A program made the position numbers and the translations under genes. Shown in pieces: positions 54,040 through 64,000 of a DNA stretch of 64,000 nucleotides. The notes beneath the pieces were generated by a model that was given only the letters and a program-made list of their open reading frames with translations, did not search any database and was not told the DNA's origin. The first letter of the stretch is position 1. Each line of letters opens with the position of its first letter. Origin of the DNA: Lunularia cruciata. Lineage: Eukaryota > Streptophyta > Marchantiopsida > Lunulariales > Lunulariaceae. Where the stretch lies: the NCBI GenBank assembly GCA_948567375.1, contig OX419757.1:56110001-56174000 (forward strand), read 5' to 3'.

Positions 54040-54144
54040 TGTGGCACTTTAGAGTCTATGCATGACTTATGTGTGAGTTGTGTTTCTATAGTGTATGATG
54101 TTGACAGCAATGTATGTTGTGTAGTGATGTATATACGCACGACA
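54040..54144 (+). repeat. Right end of M: LTR positions 1-105 only
   Basis: TGTGGCAC ... GCACGACA matches the minus strand of 15915-15811. The sequence then passes into H copy B after AGAT, without the remaining LTR. Confidence 0.65.
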
Positions 54145-54148
54145 AGAT

Positions 54149-54495
54149 CTTTACTTTCCTCCTATTTTATGGTTGCTAATAGTCCAATCTTGGAGACATA
54201 TGTGCTGAGGTAGAAGAAGGATCTTTTTTTCACCAAGTGCTATTATGAATAAAAGGAGATGACTTATTTCCACAAGCACAAGATGCTCTTCTATTGTTTG
54301 CTTCATTATCCTTTGATTAGACCAAAGGTTTGCAATCATCCTTGATGGATTGATAGTTTCAATACGTGCTACATTCTCTTTTATTTGACTCATCTATTCC
54401 TTGTACTACTATGATATGTCTTTGCTTTTCCTTTGGCAAGGTTGAAAACTCTTTGATCTTAGCTTGATGGTGTATTAGGGTATTCCAACTTGTAT
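54149..54495 (+). pseudogene. H copy B, fourth segment
   Basis: Aligns with 21652-21990 of copy A (SSRF/VADRPILETYV-type reading near 54160-54205). Interrupted at 54496 by a decayed F1 LTR. Confidence 0.5.
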
Positions 54496-54827
54496 TATGA
54501 GCCAGCGTGTCTCTAACTCAAGATGAACTTCTAATGGCTATTAAGGTAGTGCATCATGGACTAAGAAGGCCAAGAACCCCAACTCAATCATACTCCTCCA
54601 ATGCTAGAACTCCAAGGCACCTCCAAGACTCAAGCATTGCTCACTAGAGAACTCAATAAGAGAGATATAATTGCAAATGAAAGGATGATGAGTGCCTCTT
54701 CACCCCTAACTTATATACTTGTGAAAAATTTACATACCAAAGTTACTAATTAGATAATATTTCTCCACTACTTGCAATACCAAATGTAATATCCCTTTAG
54801 AGCATACATGCATCAATGTGTATTATA
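54496..54827 (+). repeat. Decayed solo F1 LTR with internal deletion (332 bp)
   Basis: TATGAGCC ... GTATTATA aligns with both ends of the 679-bp F1 LTR but misses about half of it in the middle, near 54752. No duplication is recognisable. Orientation relative to H is the same as that of the other F1 LTRs (element on the minus strand). Confidence 0.7.
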
Positions 54828-55600
54828 GGTCCACCTATCTACATTTTTATTACTCACTTGTGACTATGGTTCCGCATTGTAATAGAGGTCCATATGACTT
54901 GGTGCACTTTTGGAGTACAAAGATATAATGTTTCCTATACTATGCTCTGGGAGAGTGGATACTTCACTTGGAGGAAGCATTTGTTTACTTTGTAGATGAT
55001 ACAAGTTATTGCAAACTTGTATTTGTTCTAAGATGATCAAGTGACAATAATTGATGTTGGGGTTACAAATCCCTCACATGATGCAATTTTGGAGTGGATG
55101 ATTACTGATCTTCTTGGATGTGCAATGAGCAAAGCAGCAACAACAACCAAGGTCTCAAAGTATAAGAGTACAACAAGGTTACCTCTTTATTCCTCTAGCC
55201 TTGGAGTCATATGGAGTAATTGATATAGTGTTAAACATATTTTTCAAGAAGTGCATAATAACCTATCGTAGTAAACATCAAGAAGTATCACTCTCACTTT
55301 CTTATTTTATAACCTACTTTAAGCAATGTGTATCCATTAATCTACAAAGAGCATTGGTTGGTCAATATATAGGAGAGCAATCACATTAGGTGATGCTTCT
55401 TTTGATGCTCTAATAGCATGTAGACCATACAATTTGCATAACTAAAATTCTAAGGAGTTGTAGGACTGATTTCTCATACCAATACTATTGGTACTTACCT
55501 TCATTTTACCTCTTATGTTTGATCCTTTTATGGTGTTTTCACATCCTTGTTATCATATGTGGTTGTCTTGGTTGCAATTGGTTGGCATAATACATATTTC
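54828..55600 (+). pseudogene. H copy B, last segment (C-terminal domain)
   Basis: Aligns with 22040-22800 of copy A. Readable traces: THDAILE near 55070, then a LFIPLALESYG-like reading near 55185-55215, and SYFITYFKQCVSINLQRALVG near 55297-55360. The right limit is approximate. Confidence 0.5.
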
Positions 55601-57643
55601 ATTGTCTCAATTCTTTTTTCCATTTTTTTATCATTCAGTCTAATGTCTCATTTAACAATGCCCAAGCCCATGTGCGCATTGACCTTGAATCAATTTTCAA
55701 TTCTGGTAGGTTATGTAATATGCTTGCATCCTTGGCACACTCATTCTACTAATTTGAATTTTAGTACAAGGAAACTTGCACTAATATTGAGCCTGGGGAA
55801 CTAAGCACTTTGCTTTTTAATGATTGTGGTCAAACTACTATCTACTTTTTAAGAATGGTTCAGAAATTAAAAAAATGCTGAGAGAGGAAGAAGAAAACAT
55901 GAAAAAAATGTTTTAAATTATCATTTTTCTGAATATATATGATGAATATAGTCATCAACTAGTATAAAGAGATATAACACATGTGTATTAAGCATATTGG
56001 CAGGACTATATCTACCAAAATATGACAAAATGATAATTTTCATGAATGAGATACATCACCAAAATATTTAATAAAATGTATGGTTTATTAATTTACTAAT
56101 TTATGAGTTGATCAGCAACCAAGAAACCTGAAGGTGATTATGTTACACCATGCTTTGCTTGTTATGACTTTATACATCTGCATGTCACAATTGTGTTGTA
56201 AGCCACAATATACAAAAATCCCATATAATGCCACAGTAAATATGTATGGAATAGGTTGGGTCTTAAATTTCAGTCACTTGTATTCAATATTAAAAACTAT
56301 CACAACTTTAGGGTTGAGGGCCGTTTGAAAATTGATAGAAAAATTATTCATTCTTGATAGATATTTTTGAACAATCGGACAATATAATCTCATTTTGAAA
56401 CTGTAAGGTTACTCAATTGATTACAATATGTAAATGCCAAGTATAATTATATAAAAAAAATAAGATTATAATATTAAAATTATAGAAATAGAGTCAAAAC
56501 TAATGTATATCATATTTTTGTCATGATACAATGTTTGTTATACTTTCCTAAATTTGACAGTATATTTAAATTATATCTTATTTGATGGTGGATTCTGTAG
56601 AAAATAATTCAGATGATTTGTATAAAATCTTCAAATTACTAGGAAAATTAAGTAAATAGTTGAAATTAGTCTAGAGCAAAGATAAAATGCATAACCTATT
56701 ATTTCAAAATAGAAAAAAAATTAAATTATTTTGGATTTAAAATTAAAATTACCTTATTATTTATCTTAGTTGTTAAACATAATTTAATTATGTTCATAAA
56801 TTAACTTAAATGTTAATTTCCTTTAAATAAAAAAGTAATGAAATTTTGTAATGCACTAGTTATCAACTATCATAGAAAAAGCTCCCAAAGGTGCTTTTCA
56901 AAAGTATATATTAATTTTAAGGATAGATATAAGATTGGAGTAACTAAGAAATAATTTTTTAATCAAGTTCTTATTTGAAACAATGTGTAAAGAAGTTTAT
57001 AATAATGAGAATGATCACATAAAAATATAATACACAAAAATACCATAAAAATATAATACACAAAAGTCAAAATGAATTTTACAATTTCTAAATAGGTTCT
57101 ATTGTATTCATGTTACATCCATTAATATGGCTTGTTAAAAATGAATTATTAATAACTTTCAAAGATAGTGATAAGTTATTTCATTGGCACACTTATATAT
57201 TCTTAGATAAAAATTACTAATAATTTTTAGAGAAAATGATAATGTTTTTGAGTGTCTTGCTCAAAAGTTCATTTAATTTAGGATATGTTCAATAAAAGAC
57301 ACAAAAATCATGCAAAATGTGCTATTCTACAAGAAGAGATTGTGAAAAGAGTATTCTGTGTAAAAACAATTTCCCAAGGTGCATGCTATATGCCATATAC
57401 TATCTCGAAGGAACTACAATACAAAGCTTTGTCCCTTGATTGGTACAAGTTACAATCCAAATCAATAGAATACATAAGTGCATTAAGTATCTTTACATTA
57501 GAAACTTTTTCATCAACAAAAATTGGAATATGTGGAGATATAGTTATAGTATGGATCTCACCATTCTCATCAAATTGAAACAAGCATTGCTTATAGATTA
57601 GATATATTCCTTTGTCAAAAAACTTACCATGATGTATTCATGT
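55601..57643. other. AT-rich region without a recognisable gene
   Basis: Short frames only. A 26-bp tandem pair (CATAAAAATATAATACAC...) lies at 57018-57066. Nothing else is recognised. Confidence 0.5.
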
Positions 57644-58058
57644 TGTAAAAGACCGAGGAGAGAAATAAGAGAATGGAAGATCTGAATGGAAAGTCAGATT
57701 GGAAACAGTCAAGTGAGTGAAACTCCAAATGCCTAACATTAGTTTGGAATTTGGTATTTATAGCAAAAAAATAAATATTTTGAGAAGCTTCCTTCTCAAA
57801 ATCATCATCTTGTAGTGCAAGACACACTCCTTGAGAAGCTGCCATCTAGAAGTTGCTTACTTGGCATACAAGCTAAGCTAGATGTTAACTTGATGTGTAA
57901 GTTACCTATCCTTGGTAGGTATCTAAAAGCTTCCAAGATGCTTCTAGCATATTCTTAGCATTCATAGGTTATGCTAGTTCATCATTTTTGCTATATGTAA
58001 TTGATTCTACTAACTCCTTAGCTTCTATTAACTCTTTTGCTAACTCCATATTATTACA
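57644..58058 (-). repeat. Solo LTR of the F2 family (415 bp)
   Basis: TGTAAAAGACC ... ATTATTACA on the plus strand, matching the other F2 LTRs. Flanked by CATGT (57639-57643) and CATAT (58059-58063), one transition apart. No internal domain. Confidence 0.8.
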
Positions 58059-60057
58059 CATATGCTAATCAAACAAGAAATGATTAAATTGCAAAGTTAA
58101 CTTGTAATTATGAGATGAGATATGTTATGACATAATAAAATATCCAAATTTTGTAAGGAAAATCAATAAAAAAGAATACTCAAATAGCAAAGAAAATCCA
58201 AAAATAATCAAGTTGTATAGAGTACTCTAGTACAATAATTATTATATTATCTTGCCAAGAATATAGAATTGTTGAAAATAATGAAATATCAAAAGGGTCT
58301 TGTGATCATTATGCTTATAAACTTGAAGTTGAAAACCATATCCAACACATATTCCTTGGAGAAGGCTTGGTATTATTATGCCTTCATTCCTTCATATTTT
58401 ATCAATGTTAAATATTTGTAGTATTTAAGAATAAAGATCATATTAGCCACTTTGTAGTTGATAGTAGTGGCAACTACTTGGAGAAGATCTATCTCATCTT
58501 AAGTTGTTAATATAAAATCCTATCAACATTTTTATTGACATGTGAAATTACATGGGTACACTATATAGTCAAAACACACAAGTACTTGTACTTGTTTGTT
58601 TGTTTTTTGACATGTGGACCAACATTGCCCTCTACCCTTCTCCTTCATAGTACATGAGGCCCCTGAATTATCAAATGCACTCCTCTCCAAAACCCTACTC
58701 TCCCTGTCAACTCCCTCTACCTCTCTCTCCCCCTCCCCTTAACCTCTTCTTCTCCCTCCCCCTCCATTTACCTTCCACTCTTTGGATTATTGTTTATGTT
58801 ATACTTTTGGTTGTTGTATGTTTTTCTTTACTCTCTAAGCTTTTGCTCCTTGCTTATGTGGCATATAACATGCTCTTCCTCATGTCTTTGGACTTGCTCC
58901 CTATTTTTTCTTTGAGAGTCAAATGACTTGCTCCTTCATCTGCCTTCTGACTTAGCTCCTTACTAGTTCTTCAATGATTTCACTCAATAGATTTACCACC
59001 ATCTTCATTAGTTTGCATCATCGAGTAGTTTTGCTGGGTTTTTCTGGCTTTTGATACTAATAAATGTTTTAGTTCAGGCATTAACCATGTATGTCTTGAG
59101 TCTCTTACATTCTCTTGCTCATGATTTCATATTGTTCTTTTGCATGCTGATTAATTTGCATTCCATAGTCGTTATGCTTATTCTTGTTTGTGCCCTATAG
59201 TTGGAATTTAACCTTCATAAATTACAGTTTTCCCCTTACTTTGCAACATTCTTACTCTAAGTGACACTTTTGGAAGCAACCAAGTTTGCCTTGGTACTCA
59301 CGAGTTATCAAGCAAAAACTTGGTACAAGGGGTATTGACACTTGTTCAGCTACTTGGCATTGATGAAGTTGTAGTTTTTGGAGATTTACTATGGCTACCT
59401 TTTGGTTCCCTTAGTTTTTTAGTGTCTCAAGACTCAAGCATCCATAACACTTGCTATGATATACCCTATCCAGTCCTCTAATGCTATGCTCCTTCTTAGA
59501 CTAGAGACCATCCACTCTCTTCACACTTTGCTCCAACTTGCATTTGTTGATTTGTTTCATGGTTCCTATACATGTTTTTGTGTCCAATTTGCCAATTATT
59601 TTTATTAAGAGTGCCAAATTCACTTCAGTTATGTTTGAATTGTTGGTCTTCATCTACAGGTTTTCCTCTCTATTTCAATCATGAGTTTCTTAGCTCTTAT
59701 TGATTACATGATGTATATCAAATCCCTACTATTTTTTATAAGGAAATATTGATATTTTGTTTGTGCTTAACCTTGCATTTTATTGGTTAGATTCTTTACC
59801 TCCTTTAGGAATCCATTTCTCATCTCAATTTACACATATCATGTTTAGATTTGATCCGTACTCCGTATGCATGTAATAAGTTTTGGATCCTCATCCTTAA
59901 AATGGCTTCTTCTTATGTCCTAATATGTAACCAGTTGGCACATTGGGAGTGTATTGGCATGGCTTGTGCTCAACCATCTTTTTGATTTATTAAGAAATAG
60001 GTTACCTTCTTTATAAATCTTGTAGACCAAGTGACAAGGATGGTTTAGTATTTTTCA

Positions 60058-60278
60058 GATGGTTTACATTATACATGCTAGCTACATCATTAGCTGTCAA
60101 TTATGTTCAGTACAATGTGTGTTTTCTTATACTATTGGCTCATTGCTTATTTGGTTTGGGCTGGTTAGATGGTTTACATACTAATTGCTAGTTGCGCCAT
60201 TAGTTGTGGATTAGGTTCATTACAATATAGGTTTACTAATCCTATTGGCTCACTATTTATTTGATCTGGGCTCATTTT
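60058..60278. repeat. Tandem duplication, unit about 110 bp
   Basis: 60058-60167 and 60168-60278 both start GATGGTTTACAT and end with TTTGG/ATCTGGGCT; diverged head-to-tail copies. Confidence 0.75.
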
Positions 60279-60464
60279 TCTCATTCATCTTGGTGTAGAA
60301 TTGGTATGTGTAGAATGGGTAAGTTGGTTTTCAAATGATGAAATTGTTGTTTTGTTTTTCTTTTTCATTTCTTGTTAATATTCTATATAGTGATACAATA
60401 CTCCTCATACAGTCCATAGCTCTTTTGTCTATCTTGAACCTTTCTCTTATCTTCACCTTTCACC

Positions 60465-60624
60465 AAAACAGATCCATCTCTTGTTGCTCTCTCAAACCTA
60501 TTGCAAAACAGATCCATCTCTGTTTGATCTCTCAAACTTGTTGCCAAACAATTCAATCTACCATTGATCTCTTAAACATGTTGCCAACAGTTCAACCTAC
60601 TATTAATCCTTCAAACCTCATGTC
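60465..60624. repeat. Four 40-bp tandem repeats
   Basis: Units start at 60465, 60505, 60545 and 60585, consensus AAACAGATCCATCTC... with CTCTCAAAC in the second half. The last two are more diverged. Confidence 0.8.
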
Positions 60625-63149
60625 AATTAGTTATTTTTATGGTTAATCTGGAGCCTTTTGTGTGATTGTTACACGTTCTATTTCCTCAAGAGACATTGAG
60701 ACATTTGCCTAACTAATCCACCTATGGTTGATCCACTTACAATTCACCTCCGTTTATCTCAAGTCTTTTGCCTACTCATCTATCTGACATTCATTTCTGG
60801 AGTTTGTCACCATAATGAGCCTTCTACCTCATCTGCTCCTTATACCTTCATCTCAGCAGTTTTTGGTAACCATATTGTAACCTTTATTTAATTGCTACTT
60901 CTCCTATTCACTTAAACAATTCTTTGGATAATGAAACATTTCTTGCTACTATTACTTCTGACACTATCTCAGGTCTCCTCATGGACTGTCACACATTTTT
61001 GAGCACACCTATTTGTCTCAAGATGTGTTACACTTTACACAAGCTGGTTTAAGAGTTACTCTTTCATTGCACTTCCCACACCACTTTTGAGTTTCACTCT
61101 TACCTCAATTACCTCAATTTAAAGTCAATTTGGGGCTTTCTACCCAACTCCCTTTTTTGGGATATTTAGTTTTTCTTATTTTTTGCTAGTCATGGATCTG
61201 GTTGTGGCGTATTATAGAACAATGTCAACTCTTAATCTGGGAAATGTCTTTCATTTCCCTTGGTGAAGTATCTTGGCCTCCTATACAAAACCAATCACTG
61301 ATATCTTACTTCTCATCAGACCTTGATCCCATACTCAAAAGACTAAGGAATCTTAGATTCTTTACACAAAACATCATTTTACCTTCCCTCCAATAAATGA
61401 TGTAGAAGTAATCTATGTCATTTATTGTTTGCTTAATGGCAAGTGCTATTGTAGGGCAAACTTCAAGTTAGCTTTTAAGAGATTCCAACAACATTACTAG
61501 AAAGGAAAGTGGCTCATCTCCTTACATTCTACAAAATTTGAGAACACCTCCTTGATGGTGGCAATGGCAATATTGGATTCAAAGACTTTCTACTATTTTT
61601 AATGGTTAAGTTGGATTTTAATTCCAATTTTAGCATTTTAGTAATGCTGAGGAGCTTTTTGGATTTTTGTTCTTAACCCATGAATTCTTATAGGTTACAA
61701 TATTTGAGGCCAGGTCACTCACCACCACCAAGAACACTTTGATAGTTCTTAGGACTCTCTTCTTCCCTCAACCTCCACTTCTTCCTTCCCCTTTTCTCAA
61801 GATCCATCTCCTCTTGTAGTACATCCTTTGGATATTACTCCACCTTCCAAGAGATTTGTATATAGAGACTACCTTTGAAGGATCTTTCATTTATTCACTT
61901 TGCTTGACTCGGACTAGCTAACTTATTCCTTCCTCTCTTGCTTTAGAGTTCAAAACCTCTTATAAATTCTTCACATTCTCAAATCCATTCCCATGTGTAT
62001 CCTACTCAAAAATGACATAGATCTCAATACTCTTGTTCTCTCACCATATATTTTTGTAAGAAAATTTACCCATGATATCCATCCAACACTCATTATCTTT
62101 TACTTTCTTTTTTGCCTTGAAGGAGATAGATAATGTGAGATTATAGTCTTTCCTCAATGACTTTGAAGTCTTGGTGGCCATTCTTCCATATTTACCTTTT
62201 AGTGTTCCCATTGTTGCCTACATGGACAGAAAAATTCTAGGCCATTAACACTTTAACTTTTCCTTGATCTTGAAAAAAAATTAGATTTTAACATCCCTTT
62301 CTTCTCCTTTGTAGTTATCTTTATCATTCAAGCTTCATTAACCCTTCCTACAGTTAACCCTTTAGTCATGTCATTACAACTTCTCTTCAAATCTTACCTT
62401 CTACCAACTTATCAATTCTCTTCTCTAGAGGTACTAAGTTTTTCTTTCTTCCATATGTACCCCTTCTTCCTACAATTTATTCAAGCTAGTGTTTGAAATT
62501 TTATGCATGCTCAAGAAGCAAAGCAAAGCACCAAAAGCATTCTTGACCAATGGAAAGCAACCCTTCTTCAAAAAGTAAAGCACCTCTTCAACCTTCCCCA
62601 CATTGGGATGACTTTCATGCTGTTGATCCAATTTTTCTCTCTCATCAATGACAAAAGCTCCTTTCTTACTTCAAGTCCCAATTTATTATTACTTACATGG
62701 CCAAGTGTCTTACCAATTTTCTGTTCATTTGGAGACAATTTTACATTCAAACTTTACTCCAAGAACCTTATTCTCCCTCTTCTACCTATAGACTGATATA
62801 GATTTCCCAACCATAGATTTTGCATTCTCATAACATCTTCAACTCTACTCATAGATTCCACAACTCCAAAGATAACAATAGACTTCCCTTATTTTGCTAT
62901 GCTTGGAAATTCCATAAGTCTCTTGCAGTCCCTAGGTTCATTGTTGCAAGACATTCTTTGTCACAACAAAACTATCATGAGGTTTGAGTTCTTTCTTCAA
63001 AGCCTTGATGCCTTCAGTTAATGATCTCTGGAGGGATGTTTTTGTATGAGTAGGTCTAGAGGTTGATACCAATTTGATTTTAGACAATTCATTGGGAGTC
63101 CCCATTCTACTTGAGAAGGTGCAAAGACTATGTACAACAATTTCTATTG

Positions 63150-63990
63150 CTCCTTCAAAATATTGGTTTATGGGAGACTCCAACCACCCTAGATAAATTA
63201 CTTTTTCAAAGTTTTTATTTGACCACCCTCTACACTAAGATTCACCTTGATAGCCTCAAAACAAGGCTTACCTCACTTATCCATTTTATTCTTCATTATA
63301 AGTTCACTATGAACAAGGAGTTTTTGTTGCTAGTCAAGACATCAGCTCTTGAATTTAAATATAGATGGCTCAAAAGTAGAAAAAACCTTCTTCCATCAGC
63401 AAAACACATCAAGCTCATGGTTGTTAATCAGGACTCTTATCCGGTGGACGTTGTTCTTATTTGATAATCTGTACATTACATTTGGAAATCAATTGTTTTG
63501 TTAAGGATTGGAATTCTCATGGGGACACCTTGTGTATTCTTTGTGGCTAATTTATACCTCTTTACTTACAAACTTGATTTTATTTGCAGATTAGTGGATT
63601 CTATTGATCTCAACTTGTTGCACAATCTGTCCTACATTTGTAGATATGTTGATGATCTTCTAGTTGTAGGCTATGTTAAATTTAAGATTTCATGTATATG
63701 GATGAAAATAGCAGAGGAGGTGGGATCTGTCCTAGACTTTCCTGTGAGTTGGTATGTACCCACTTTGGCACTCATTGTAATTATCTTGATTGTAAACTTA
63801 CTCAAGATTACTTCCACATCTTTGTCTCCATCTATGACAAGAAAGAGCTACCCCATTTTGCTAAAATAAAGGCCATCTATCTACCTCATGTTCTCTTGGA
63901 TTAGGCGTTATCAAATCAAAGTGCATTAGATATAGAAGAGTTTGCAATAACAAAAAAATCACATCTTATAGCACATTGGAAACTAATTAA
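63150..63990 (+). pseudogene. Penelope-like element reverse transcriptase, frameshifted
   Basis: Blocks in order, in changing frames: FYLTTLYTKIHLDSLKTRL (about 63215), FLFDNLYITFGNQLFC (about 63451), GILMGTPCVFFVANLYLFTY (about 63510), YICRYVDDLLVVGYVKF (about 63633, catalytic DD present), HCNYLDCKL (about 63775) and IKSKCIRYRRVCNN (about 63912). This is the block order of Penelope-like RTs (DFSTLY..I, L.DN..V.FG, GIPMGT.CAP..A.L.L, RY.DD, YLD, SQ..RY.R.C). At least three frameshifts. The GIY-YIG endonuclease that canonical members carry would lie beyond the right edge, so it cannot be judged. Confidence 0.7.
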
Positions 63991-64000
63991 TAACTTTGTT

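Larger units (their letters stand above)
44756..54144 (+). mobile_element. M element: Ty3/gypsy retrotransposon with a DNA methyltransferase and a PHD finger (9.4 kb)
   Basis: Plus-strand order: partial LTR, long leader (44908-46554), gag, two zinc knuckles, aspartic protease, cytosine-5 methyltransferase, RT, RNase H, integrase, PHD finger, purine tract, partial LTR. AGAT stands at 44752-44755 and 54145-54148. The left end (TGTCATGCC) and right end (GCACGACA) are complementary halves of one 260-bp LTR, as shown by the related copy at 15656-15915. It carries ten premature stops (47572, 47725, 48013, 49984, 50725, 50938, 51130, 52114, 52754, 53261) and frameshifts near 48668, 49627 and 52200-52350. 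It inserted into H copy B. Confidence 0.85.
58059..63100. other. T-rich region without a recognisable gene
   Basis: No credible long frame. 58668-58790 is a pyrimidine-rich tract (CTCCCTCTACC-type). Two tandem duplications are listed separately. The stretch from about 62500 may be the decayed upstream part of the Penelope-like element, but I see no motif there. Confidence 0.45.

Noticed and set aside
44756-54144. M as a Ginger-type DNA transposon (integrase, PHD finger, 4-bp duplication, TGT...ACA-like ends)
   Set aside because: The element also carries gag, zinc knuckles, RT and RNase H and has a polypurine tract before an LTR start, so it is a retrotransposon; the end structure needs another explanation.
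53959-54213. 84-codon frame spanning the M 3' end
   Set aside because: It runs through three copies of an AGTAGATGGCTAT repeat, the purine tract, the LTR and into H; it is non-coding.
58654-58926. 90-codon Pro/Leu-rich open frame
   Set aside because: It is the translation of a pyrimidine-rich low-complexity tract with no homologous-looking part.
60465-60624. CRISPR-like regular repeats
   Set aside because: The 40-bp units are directly adjacent with no spacers; it is a simple tandem repeat in a plant genome.
62503-62796. 97-codon plus-strand frame upstream of the Penelope-like RT
   Set aside because: No motif of a Penelope N-terminal region could be recognised, so it is not listed as part of the element.

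Overview
The window is a stretch of a large, repeat-choked plant nuclear genome. No intact cellular gene was found. Almost everything recognisable is retrotransposon DNA: four families of Ty3/gypsy LTR elements (called F1, F2, F3 and M here), a degenerate LINE-like reverse-transcriptase gene (H) present twice, and a Penelope-like reverse transcriptase at the right edge. Very long LTRs, many old insertions decayed by C-to-T changes, and a Penelope-like element suggest a gymnosperm or another non-angiosperm land plant. That is an inference; nothing in the window fixes the species.

Layout. 1-3172 is the promoter-side half of an F1 element (minus strand). It lies in an F2 chromovirus fragment, seen at 3173-3469 and 14343-15655, which is also split by a 10.9-kb F3 element (3470-14342, TSD AGATT). 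15656-16080 is the 3' end of an M element (minus strand). From 16081 to about 22840 lies H copy A, interrupted by a solo F3 LTR of 3.9 kb (16688-20622, TSD GAAGG). From about 22841 to 25050 little is recognisable. From about 25051 to 55600 H copy B has been blown apart by an F2 element (25561-30092), an F2 element (30879-44240, TSD TTATA) that itself carries a nearly intact F1 element (32560-40361, TSD GGTC), an M element (44756-54144, flanked by AGAT) and a decayed F1 LTR (54496-54827). H copy A shows the corresponding uninterrupted sequence for several of these insertions. From 55601 to the end is AT-rich or T-rich DNA with a solo F2 LTR (57644-58058), tandem duplications and the Penelope-like RT (about 63150-63990).

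The most interesting object is element M. Its pol reads gag - two zinc knuckles - aspartic protease - a DNMT3/DRM-type cytosine-5 DNA methyltransferase - reverse transcriptase - RNase H - integrase - PHD finger. A retroelement carrying both a DNA-methylation writer and a chromatin-reader finger is highly unusual. This copy is dead (ten premature stops and at least three frameshifts), but the methyltransferase catalytic motifs are still readable. All ten stops are explained by C-to-T changes, as expected for a methylated element. Its two ends carry complementary halves of one LTR rather than two full LTRs.

Other notable points: the F1 element at 32560-40361 has LTRs that look identical (recent insertion), one frameshift in integrase, and an extra zinc-knuckle ORF upstream of gag. 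The F3 LTRs are 3.2-3.9 kb because they contain a decayed long coiled-coil ORF of unknown function. All positions, motifs and duplications were read by eye; no database search or alignment program was used.
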